In this document: positions 1 through 6,661 of the stretch, piece after piece
How the letters are laid out: the number at the start of each line of letters is the position of its first letter
How positions within the stretch are numbered: the first letter of the stretch is position 1
From: Fimbriiglobus ruber
GTDB lineage: Bacteria; Planctomycetota; Planctomycetia; Gemmatales; Gemmataceae
Direction of reading: 5' to 3'
DNA length: 64,000 nucleotides
Assembly: GCF_002197845.1 (NCBI RefSeq)
Contig: NZ_NIDE01000017.1
Location: 1,100,712-1,164,711 of the forward strand
Translations under genes and position numbers: made by a program
The notes under the pieces: model-generated
Seen by the model: only the letters and a program-made list of their open reading frames with translations
Databases searched by the model: none
What the model was told of the DNA's origin: nothing

Positions 1-1
1 G

Positions 2-652
2 CACGAAAACCAAGTGAATCTGTTCGTGAACAGCCCCGGATTCGGCGTGATGCGGGTGTCCCTGGGACCCTCGCTGGAATCGCTCGAAAAATGGCATCGC
101 ACCGATACTCCGGTCACGATGCCGGGCGTTCTGGCGTCGCCGGCACGGGGTCAATCGCCCGAAGTCATTCCGGCGTCGCCGGCACGGGGTCAATCGCCCG
201 AAGTCATTCCGGCGGATCTGGACGAGTTGCACTTTTGGGGGGTAGTCGACTTCGTCCACTCGGGCGGGTTCGGGTATATCCGAGACCGGGGGCATGTCGC
301 CGGATTCGAGCCCCACGGTATGTCCAGAATTCCCGACCCGTCTCGACTGGGGTGGACGGTCGGAACGGTCGAGTTAATCGGCTTGCTGCGGGAAACGCCA
401 GTCGTGTACGTGTCGCCCAACCTGCCACGGATGAGTGAGCTTCGTGCCGCCCCGACGCGCCCGCTCGACCCGTTCGAAACGAACGGCGTGGCCGCTCTTA
501 TAGCCGGGAAGGACATTGTCACCGAGCCGACCGAGTCCGGGGCGCGGATGGTCGGCTCGATCCGGGCAGCCAAACAGTGTCTCGCTTGCCACGAGGGCAG
601 CCGCGGTGATTTGCTCGGGGCCTTTTCCTACTCTCTCAACCCCGCGCGATAA
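2..652 (+). CDS. Partial hypothetical protein with C-terminal CxxCH motif
   Basis: The reading frame is open from the first bases of the window, so the true start probably lies upstream; a GTG at 14 is only the first possible start seen here. The last ~30 residues contain KQCLACHEGSRGDLLGAFSY, a CxxCH signature of the type used for covalent c-type haem. The rest is hydrophilic with no membrane segment. From memory, planctomycetes have secreted or periplasmic proteins ending in a single CxxCH like this, but I cannot name the family. Residues ~41-66 are a perfect tandem duplication of a 13-residue unit (see the repeat entry). It is followed by a solitary DNA methyltransferase on the same strand after a ~107 bp gap, and I see no functional link. 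It could be a monohaem protein, or CxxCH could be a metal or disulfide motif. Confidence 0.6.
   Translation, partial: HENQVNLFVNSPGFGVMRVSLGPSLESLEKWHRTDTPVTMPGVLASPARGQSPEVIPASPARGQSPEVIPADLDELHFWGVVDFVHSGGFGYIRDRGHVAGFEPHGMSRIPDPSRLGWTVGTVELIGLLRETPVVYVSPNLPRMSELRAAPTRPLDPFETNGVAALIAGKDIVTEPTESGARMVGSIRAAKQCLACHEGSRGDLLGAFSYSLNPAR
133..210 (+). repeat. In-frame tandem duplication, 2 x 39 bp
   Basis: Two adjacent 39-bp copies (133-171 and 172-210) appear identical and encode ASPARGQSPEVIP twice. The unit is in frame, so the duplication lengthens the protein by 13 residues without breaking it. It lies in a Pro/Ala/Gly-rich linker before the conserved part of the protein. Confidence 0.9.
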
Positions 653-759
653 CCCGCGCCAAGCCCGTATTGACACCCCCAGCCGGCTCGCTACTCTTCC
701 CCGCCAAACTACCCGACCGGCCACGACGGTGCGGGCGGAACACGGCAGGGGAGTCGGAC

Positions 760-1785
760 ATGGCACAGGCGGCCGGGGCACCCGCGGCGGACCAGGACGC
801 AGACCGCGAGACCGTGCGCACGGTCTACGACGGCGCCCGCGGGCGGATGTTCCAGGCCAAGGCCGAGGACGCGCTCGCGTCCCCGACGCTCGCCCGCTGG
901 CTGGGAAAGATCCAGCTCGTATTCACGTCCCCGCCGTTTCCGCTCCAGCGAAAGAAGAAGTACGGCAACCTCTGCGGCGACGAATACACTGCCTGGCTCG
1001 CCGGGTTCGCCCCGAAACTCAAGGAGTTTCTCACGCCAGACGGGTCGATCGTGATCGAACTCGGGAACGGGTGGAACGCGAACGAGCCGACCGTGTCGAC
1101 GGCCGCGATCAAGGCGCTCATCGCCTTCCAGGAGGCGGCCGGGTTGTACTTGTGTCAAGAATTTATTTGCTTCAACCCGGCCCGCCTGCCGACCCCGATC
1201 GAGTGGGTGGCCGTGCGGCGGACGCGGGTGAAGGACGCGTTCACGCGGGTCTGGTGGATGTCCCCGACCCCGCACCCGAAGGCGGACAACCGCCGCGTCC
1301 TGACGGAATACAGCGCGAGCATGCAGCGGCTGTTGAAGAAGGGCACGTACACCGGCGGCCGTCGGCCGTCCGAACACACGATCGGCGAGCGGTCGTTCCT
1401 GTCCGACAACGGCGGGGCGATCCCGCCGAACGTGCTCATCCCGCCAGGCAGCGAGGCGGCCGCGCTCGACGCCGTGCTGCCGATCCCGAACACGGTGAGC
1501 GGAGACAAGTACCACCGTGCCTGCCGGGACAACGGGCTGGCGCGGCACCCGGCACTCATGCCCGAGGCACTGGTCGAGTTCTTCGTCCGGTTCCTGACCG
1601 AAGAAGGCGACGTGGTCCTCGACCCGTTCGCCGGCAGCAACACGACCGGGGCGGTGGCCGAGCGGCTGGGCCGCAAGTGGGTCGCGGTCGAAGCTAACGC
1701 GGCCTACGCGGACACGTCCCGCGTCCGCTTCGACCCGCCGCACCCCACCCCGGCCGGCCCGAAGCGGCGCGGGCCGAAGGCGTAA
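760..1785 (+). CDS. Site-specific DNA methyltransferase (N4-cytosine/N6-adenine, beta class)
   Basis: A 341-aa S-adenosylmethionine-dependent DNA methyltransferase that would act on double-stranded DNA. Catalytic motif IV, TSPPF (residues ~56-60), precedes motif I, DPFAGSNTTG (residues ~288-297). This order is the beta-class arrangement, and S-P-P-[YF] is typical of N4-cytosine or some N6-adenine enzymes. The variable middle (~90-280) would hold the target-recognition region. The ATG at 760 is preceded by GGGGAG at a good distance; an upstream TTG at 670 would add about 30 atypical residues. No restriction endonuclease is adjacent, so it looks like an orphan methylase, although a partner could lie elsewhere. 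A terminator-like hairpin follows directly. Confidence 0.9.
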   Translation: MAQAAGAPAADQDADRETVRTVYDGARGRMFQAKAEDALASPTLARWLGKIQLVFTSPPFPLQRKKKYGNLCGDEYTAWLAGFAPKLKEFLTPDGSIVIELGNGWNANEPTVSTAAIKALIAFQEAAGLYLCQEFICFNPARLPTPIEWVAVRRTRVKDAFTRVWWMSPTPHPKADNRRVLTEYSASMQRLLKKGTYTGGRRPSEHTIGERSFLSDNGGAIPPNVLIPPGSEAAALDAVLPIPNTVSGDKYHRACRDNGLARHPALMPEALVEFFVRFLTEEGDVVLDPFAGSNTTGAVAERLGRKWVAVEANAAYADTSRVRFDPPHPTPAGPKRRGPKA

Positions 1786-1789
1786 CGCG

Positions 1790-1822
1790 AAAGCCCCGGG
1801 CGAAGGGAGCCCGGGGTTCTTT
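1790..1822 (+). terminator. Rho-independent-type terminator after the methyltransferase
   Basis: GCCCCGGGC and GCCCGGGG form an 8-9 bp GC stem around a short loop, preceded by AAA and followed by TTCTTT, immediately after the stop codon at 1785. Confidence 0.7.
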
Positions 1823-2000
1823 GACCTGCCGATTCACAGGCTACGGCGTCTCGCACTGCCTCTCTGCATTTCTCGAATCATTCGCCTTTCGAATTGCACA
1901 TTAAATTAGATAATGAAATACGTCGTATGCTTTTGGGCCGCCGCCTGGTAAAACAGTGCGGCGCTTCAAATCCGTTGATCAGCAGGTCGGAGCTTGACTC

Positions 2001-2804
2001 ATGACCGGCCCCGAAGACGCCCGCGCGCACGACCATCAAACCCCTGATCCGTACGACAGTGGTGTGCGAGCTGCTACCCGGTCCGGAATGGCGCGGTACG
2101 TTCCGGCGCTCGGCGCGGTCGTGATGGTGGTTGTCGGTGCGATTTTGATCATGGTGGCCGGGTCTTGGGTGAATGACAAAGCCGCACTTTCGAGATCCGT
2201 GAACAACGAGAAGCAGATTGGCATCGCGTTTCAAGCGTGCCACGATACCTACGGACGCCTACCTAATTCCTATTTCCAACGGGAGGCGGATCTGACACTG
2301 CCGGCCGATTCGTCCAGGCGATTGAGTTGGCGGGTCGGCCTGCTGCCGTTCATCGAATCGACGACGATTTATGTCAAATTCAAACAAGATGAGCCTTGGG
2401 ACGGACCGACCAATGGGCCGCTCGGGGAAGTAGCGATCGATTCCTATTGCAACACAGGGCGGGGAGCCAAGCCACCGAACAACCAGACACCGTATCGCGT
2501 GTTTGTCGGTGGCGGTGCCCTGTTCGACGCCGAGAAGCCGGGGAAAAAGTTCTCGGAAATCACCTCCGGACTTTCGGACACGATCCTGTTCGTTGAAGCC
2601 GAACAAACGGTTCCCTGGACGCAACACAACGAACTCCCGTTCGATCCCGACGGACCTCTCCCGCCGCTCGGCACCCCAGGGCGCGAGGTGTTCCTGACCG
2701 GCATGGCCGACGGGTCGGTCCGAATCGTTAAAAAATCGGTCAGCCCACAGGCACTCAAGGCCGCGATCACGGCGAGCGGGGGCGGACAACTCCCGCTCGA
2801 TTGA
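2001..2804 (+). CDS. DUF1559-like pseudopilin-type protein
   Basis: 267 aa. A short hydrophilic N-terminus is followed by one membrane segment (residues ~33-53) and a conserved stretch NNEKQIGIAFQACHDTYGRLPN. This matches the 'NNLKQIGLALHNYHD' region of DUF1559 proteins, which are greatly expanded in planctomycetes. Later landmarks of that family are also present: ARRLSWR-like SSRRLSWRVGLLPFIE, a T-S-G-L-S-D-T-ILFVE region, and a C-terminal FLTGMADGSVRIVKKSV that resembles the H-x9-D-G block. The classical prepilin cleavage motif is not obvious, because extra residues precede the hydrophobic segment. It is probably an envelope protein anchored by its N-terminus with a periplasmic C-terminal domain. 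It stands alone, with a likely promoter in the AT-richer 1860-1990 stretch. Confidence 0.75.
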   Translation: MTGPEDARAHDHQTPDPYDSGVRAATRSGMARYVPALGAVVMVVVGAILIMVAGSWVNDKAALSRSVNNEKQIGIAFQACHDTYGRLPNSYFQREADLTLPADSSRRLSWRVGLLPFIESTTIYVKFKQDEPWDGPTNGPLGEVAIDSYCNTGRGAKPPNNQTPYRVFVGGGALFDAEKPGKKFSEITSGLSDTILFVEAEQTVPWTQHNELPFDPDGPLPPLGTPGREVFLTGMADGSVRIVKKSVSPQALKAAITASGGGQLPLD

Positions 2805-2902
2805 TGAGGATCGCGAGTCGTTCTTGCTGGGTCCGTGGGGCGCTCTGTGGTAAAATGCTTTAAACGGAATTTTTGCCGAGACTGACCTGTGGAGCCTCGC
2901 CG

Positions 2903-3108
2903 ATGCCCGACGACGACGACCGGCCCCGCCGGCGGCCCAGAGACGACGACGACTGATGGGACGACCGCCCGCGCGGTCCGCAGACGAACGGGATCGCGAC
3001 GGCCGCCCTGGTCCTCGGGGTACTCGCCCTGTGTGGCGGGCTGATGTCGGTCCCGGCCATCGTGTGCGGCGGGATGGGGTTATCCTTGCGGGCCCGGCCA
3101 GAAGTCGT
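2903..3108 (+). pseudogene. Truncated DUF4190-like small membrane protein gene
   Basis: From the ATG at 2903 the frame encodes an Asp/Arg-rich head (MPDDDDRPRRRPRDDDD), meets an in-frame TGA at 2954, then continues with QTNGIATAALVLGVLALCGG and a second hydrophobic stretch. That is the typical sequence of DUF4190-type planctomycete membrane proteins. The frame is lost at about 3108, where an IS630-like fragment begins on the other strand. The gene is therefore broken twice, by a nonsense codon and by a truncation next to insertion-sequence debris. The TGA may have arisen after the truncation. The family assignment rests on my recognition of the hydrophobic pattern. Confidence 0.55.
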
Positions 3109-3337
3109 GAAACAAATTCCGTGCGCATGTTTGGCGAACCACTGCCGCATTTTCGCGTTGGTCCAAGTCCACTTGAACGGGCGGGCGTAGGGCCGGTTGT
3201 ACTCCGGGCCGGAAGCCCGCACATGGTCGATGAACGCGGCCCGATCGCCCCAGGAGCCTCGCTTCAGGTAGTGACCGCCGAACGCCCCGACCAACATCTC
3301 GGCTTGGTTCAACCACGAGGCGTGAGCGGGTGTCAGC
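3106..3337 (-). pseudogene. IS630-type (DDE superfamily) transposase C-terminal fragment
   Basis: Read on the minus strand, this encodes TPAHASWLNQAEMLVGAFGG followed by HYLKRGSW and PFKWTWTNAKMRQWFAKH. This is the C-terminal catalytic segment, with the conserved W-L-N-x-[AVI]-E block, of IS630-like transposases. Everything upstream of TPAH is missing: the sequence switches at ~3337 to an IS66 fragment on the opposite strand. Both IS pieces are incomplete, so neither can move. The fragment also abuts the truncated DUF4190-like gene on its other side. Confidence 0.8.
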
Positions 3338-3725
3338 CGAGGTCGCCACCACGCCCGCCAAGCTCATTCCCAAGTCGCGGTTCGGTACCTCCGTGTGGGT
3401 GGACGTGCGGCTCGACAAATTCGCCACCGACCGACTGTTGCAGGCGTGGGGATTGCTGGACTTCGACGTGGCGGCGGGCACGATCACCGACGGCGTGCAT
3501 CGACTCCAACCCCTGTTCCAGGGCCTGTACGACGCCGTGCGCGAGCGGAACGGGCTGTCGACCCAGTTCCAGGCGGACGACACCCGCTGGAAGGTGTTCG
3601 AGGTCCACGAGGGCAACACGGGCTACGTCTGGTGGCTGTAGGTCTTCCTCGGAGCGGACACGACCGTCGCCATCTTGGATATCTCACGCTCGCGCAACGC
3701 TCCCGAGGGTCATTTGGGCGAAGCC
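3338..3725 (+). pseudogene. IS66-family transposase fragment with a nonsense codon
   Basis: The frame encodes FGTSVWVDVRLDKF, then GTITDGVHRLQPLFQGLYDA and QADDTRWKVFEVHEGNTGYV, ending WWL before a TAG at ~3639-3641. Translation in the same frame continues with VFLGADTTVAILD and SRNAPEGHLGEA, which is the expected IS66 TnpC continuation. The DDE residue in ADDTRW is present. The N-terminal leucine-zipper and zinc-finger parts and the C-terminal half are missing, and the segment around KFATDRLL looks internally shortened. It ends where the ybhB-like gene's stop codon lies on the other strand. Confidence 0.8.
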
Positions 3726-4214
3726 CTACTTCGGAGCCGCGCGACCGTAGGTGCCCATGAACTCGCCCTCGGCCAGAATGTGCCCCTCCATGGCCGCCCG
3801 GACTTCTTGGTGACTGGCCCCCGGGTCCAGGTCGAGGCGGGTGTCGAGCGCGAACAGGCGGAAGAAGTATCGGTGCGGCTTCCCGGGCGGCGGCGCCGGA
3901 CCGCCGTAGCCGGTGCGGCCGAAATCGGTCGTCGCCTGGGCCACCCCGTCGGGGAGACTGGCGGAGGTGGGGAAGGCTTCCCCGAGGCCGCGCGATCCGG
4001 CCGGCAGGTTGAACGCGACCCAGTGTGTGAACAGCCCGCGCGGGGCGTCCGGGTCTTCGCAAATCAGGACCAGACTGGCCGAGCCGTGCGGCACGTCGGC
4101 CCAGTTGAGCGGCGGCGACACGTCGCGGCCGTCCGCGGTGTACTCGGCCGGGATCGGATCGCCCGGCTGGAGGGTGGGGCTCGAGACGGAAAGAGTCGTC
4201 GGCTTGGCAACCAT
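3726..4214 (-). CDS. YbhB/YbcL family Raf-kinase-inhibitor-like (PEBP) protein
   Basis: 162 aa, the usual size of bacterial phosphatidylethanolamine-binding-protein homologues (E. coli YbhB is about 158). Hallmarks are IPAEYTADGRDVSPPLNW, the ligand-pocket motif CEDPDAPRG followed by THWVAFNLP, and GYGGPAPPPGKPHRYFFRLF. The ATG at 4214 has GAGG seven bases upstream; starting further upstream at 4415 would add an unconserved stretch. No signal peptide is visible, so it is probably cytoplasmic. The biochemical role of bacterial members is unsettled. The stop codon touches the end of the IS66 debris. Confidence 0.93.
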   Translation of the reverse strand: MVAKPTTLSVSSPTLQPGDPIPAEYTADGRDVSPPLNWADVPHGSASLVLICEDPDAPRGLFTHWVAFNLPAGSRGLGEAFPTSASLPDGVAQATTDFGRTGYGGPAPPPGKPHRYFFRLFALDTRLDLDPGASHQEVRAAMEGHILAEGEFMGTYGRAAPK

Positions 4215-4413
4215 GATAAGACCTCGTTGGGTGGTGAAGAGGTACGGCCCGAACGGTCCCAACAAGACGGGCTGTGGCTTTCTCCCTGGTAATTTGTGCA
4301 AATGCCGCGCCGCCGATCTTTCGGGGCATTCCCTTTGCGACATCGTTGAAGAGGTATGCTCGCCCGTTTCCAATGACTTTTTGCCGGCATTCCCGGCCGG
4401 CGGTGGGTGACTC

Positions 4414-4713
4414 ATGACGAAGCACGCGACCTGGAAACCTCACGAAAAGCACGGCCACCTGACTTCCCGAACCGACCTGCCGGACAGCGTGTTCGCGTTC
4501 CCCGGCCAGCGCAAAGAACCGCTCACGGATGCGGCACACGTGCGAAACGCGATCGCCCGCTTCGATCAGGTGGACGGCGTGAGCGACGCCGATCGAGACG
4601 TGGCCTTCGCCAACATTCAGAAGGCCGCCAAACATTATGAAGTCGAAATGACCGAAACCGATTGGCGGGAACTCGGGAAGAACCCGCACGCGCACCGCGC
4701 GACGAAGAAGTAA
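4414..4713 (+). CDS. DUF6582 domain protein
   Basis: 99 aa. The pattern HEKHGHLTSRTDLPDSVFAF, then QRKEPLTDAAHVRNAIARFD and GVSDADRDVAFANIQKAA, is that of small DUF6582 proteins found in many bacteria. They are charged, soluble, lack cysteines and have no known activity. The ATG at 4414 overlaps the end of the leader region shared with the divergent ybhB-like gene. No operon partner is visible on the plus strand; the next segment is a repeat element. Confidence 0.85.
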   Translation: MTKHATWKPHEKHGHLTSRTDLPDSVFAFPGQRKEPLTDAAHVRNAIARFDQVDGVSDADRDVAFANIQKAAKHYEVEMTETDWRELGKNPHAHRATKK

Positions 4714-4730
4714 AAGGAGAGGCTCATGAG

Positions 4731-4946
4731 GCGGCAGAGGTGCTTTGGCCCAACCGCAGGTCTCCCGTCCCACGGCGCTCGGCGCGGGTCTCCGACCCCG
4801 CCGCTCTTCGGACCGCAGGTCTCCCGACGCTCGCCCCCTCGGACACCGCCGCCGGCGCCAGGCTGGCGTGGGAGACCCGCGCCGAACGCCCGTACAGATT
4901 GTCGGTGCGACAGGATGGTTATGCCCTTTTCCACCTCTGCTGCCGC
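4731..4946. repeat. MITE-like intergenic element with imperfect terminal inverted repeats
   Basis: The left end GCGGCAGAGGTG (4731-4742) is matched in inverse by CACCTCTGCTGCCGC (4932-4946), with a 3-nt indel. Inside are two direct copies of ACCGCAGGTCTCCCG, and a GC-rich core (~4774-4803) nearly identical to the loop region of the palindrome at 21644-21739. A piece of the same end (CACCTCTGCC followed by CTCATGAG) recurs at ~21749, and CTCATGAG also occurs just left of this element. No open frame here looks genuine. Confidence 0.6.
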
Positions 4947-4976
4947 AAGAGATTTGGGCGAAGTCGCAGCGCTCCG

Positions 4977-6302
4977 CTATTTCTTCCCGTAACCCTTGTC
5001 GGTTTTTTCGACGATCATCCCGCCCGCCGCGGTTTGAGCCTTCTCGGCCGTGGCGAACGTCTTTTTCGTCACCCGGCCGTCGGTGCCGATCTTGCCCCAC
5101 CGTGTACACACCTCGACGCCCTCGACCCACACCTCCCAGAACTTGCTCGCCCCGTCTTCCACGCACTCGAAATAGCGCTTCCCACCCGCCGTCGGGGCGG
5201 CCGCTGTCGTGACCACTGGCGCCTTGGCTGCTGCCGGTCGGGCGACCGGGCCGGCGGGTAGAGGCGACTTCGCCGTCGTGTCGTCGGATCGCACGCGGAC
5301 GAAGCTCGGGAAGCGGGGAATGCCGCCGTCGGACAGTTCCTGGTAGCGGAACGTGATCGTCGCGCCGGGCGCGGGCGGGGCTTCACGCTCGCGGTCGCTG
5401 AATCCGGTTCCGACGGAGAATTCCTTGCCGTTGCCCAGGCGCACGACCAGCGCGCCGAGCCTCCCCTTGTGCCGGCCCTTGCCGGCTTCGTGGGCAACGA
5501 CCACCGCCTCCGCGTCGTGGAAGCTCTTCACCTTGAGGAGTGTACTCGACCGGCCGGTCTCGTACTTCGACCCCGGCTTGCGGAGCATGAGCCCCTCGCC
5601 GCCGAGCGCCTCGACCCGGGACAGTTCCCCGCGGAGGTGGTCGGTGCCCCGGCACACGGCGTGGGGGTGTAGCGCGGCGTACGCCGCTTTCCAGCCGGGG
5701 ATCGCCTGGCCCAAGAACTCCATCCGGGACTCGAACGTCCCGCGTGCGGCCGGGGCGTCGAAGATCAGGAATCGCACTTCCTTCCAGATGTCCGGCTTGT
5801 CCTGCCGGCGGACGATGCCCACGGTCCGCTGGAACGCCTTCCGGCCGACCCACAGCTCGCCGTCGAGGATCATCGGCGGCAATCCCTGAACGAACCAGTC
5901 CGGCGCGTGGTAGACGTTGCCAAGTCGCGAGAGGAACCGGCTGCCGTCCCAGTACGCGCGGACGCCGTCGAGCTTTTCGCTCATCCACCACCCGGTCAGA
6001 TCGGCCGTGGCGTCCCAGCTCTCCGCGAGCAACAGTGGCGGCCCGGCCGCGGTCGGCTCCTCGTCGCCGGTCGCATCGGTCGTTGCTGGTTTGGGTGGCG
6101 TCGCGCTGCCAATGCGCGCGTCTTCCGCCGCGTCGCCGCGGAACTTACGGAGGTGCTTGCACGTCCGCTTCTCGATCGCGATCGACTGGTTCCGCCACGC
6201 CGGGCACGAACACGAGTAAACGCCGCCGACGTTTTTCAAAATGTAGGGCTTGGACCCGGACCCTAGCATTTCCGCGGTTTTGCCGTCGTCGAGGTCGGGC
6301 AC
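4977..6302 (-). CDS. SWIM zinc finger - LigE-type ATP-dependent DNA ligase - WGR fusion
   Basis: 441 aa from a GTG at 6302, which has GAGGAC upstream; in-frame sequence further upstream is unconserved. Residues ~29-51 form a SWIM-type zinc finger (C31, C33, C48, H50; YSCSCPAWRNQS then TCKHL). Residues ~90-330 are a minimal ATP-dependent ligase: nucleotidyl lysine K110 in SEKLDGVRAYWDG, motif III ILDGELW, IIIa FLIFDAP, IV GGEGLMLRKP, V TLLKVKSFHDAE, then a short OB-fold ending GIPRFPSFVRVR. After a ~40-residue Pro/Ala linker, the C-terminus (~365-441) is a WGR domain (CTRWGKIGTDGRV). The ligase part resembles the small LigE class, but no signal peptide is present, so it probably works in the cytoplasm. 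SWIM and WGR would be DNA-binding or targeting modules. It is likely a repair ligase that seals nicks. Upstream on the same strand lies the RND pump gene, 359 bp away. Confidence 0.9.
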   Translation of the reverse strand: MPDLDDGKTAEMLGSGSKPYILKNVGGVYSCSCPAWRNQSIAIEKRTCKHLRKFRGDAAEDARIGSATPPKPATTDATGDEEPTAAGPPLLLAESWDATADLTGWWMSEKLDGVRAYWDGSRFLSRLGNVYHAPDWFVQGLPPMILDGELWVGRKAFQRTVGIVRRQDKPDIWKEVRFLIFDAPAARGTFESRMEFLGQAIPGWKAAYAALHPHAVCRGTDHLRGELSRVEALGGEGLMLRKPGSKYETGRSSTLLKVKSFHDAEAVVVAHEAGKGRHKGRLGALVVRLGNGKEFSVGTGFSDREREAPPAPGATITFRYQELSDGGIPRFPSFVRVRSDDTTAKSPLPAGPVARPAAAKAPVVTTAAAPTAGGKRYFECVEDGASKFWEVWVEGVEVCTRWGKIGTDGRVTKKTFATAEKAQTAAGGMIVEKTDKGYGKK

Positions 6303-6661
6303 GATTGCGTCCTCGTGGGGAGAGTGTTTGGTGTGGCAGATGTTGAAGAGAAAGTACCCGCGGACTCGATCGTGAGCAATCTCGGGAGGATCGTGAGCCG
6401 CTTGTTTGCGGCGGCAGGCTACTGTTTTTGAGCAGGTGTTCAACCATCGGCCTGTGGTGACAGAGTGTCGAGTTTTTTCCCTTTTTTCCCCCACAACAGG
6501 GTCTGAATGTCCACACGACAGGCAATGAAGTACGTGAACCGACAAGTACGCGAGCAGGGCTGCGAGGCCAGTGTTACGAAGTGCCAGGACCGCCGCCATT
6601 GTGTTTTATTGAATATAAGACTCTGATATCAAATGAAAGACGAGCCAGAATAACGATGTTG
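6303..6661. other. Intergenic region between the ligase and RND pump genes
   Basis: 359 bp with no recognisable gene. It lies downstream of the pump's stop and upstream of the ligase start (both minus strand), so it must contain any ligase promoter. The part near 6600-6650 is AT-rich. I could not place a convincing promoter or terminator. Confidence 0.5.

Noticed and set aside
2956-3750. Plus-strand 264-codon frame across the IS debris
   Set aside because: It joins unrelated pieces out of phase with all three recognised remnants.
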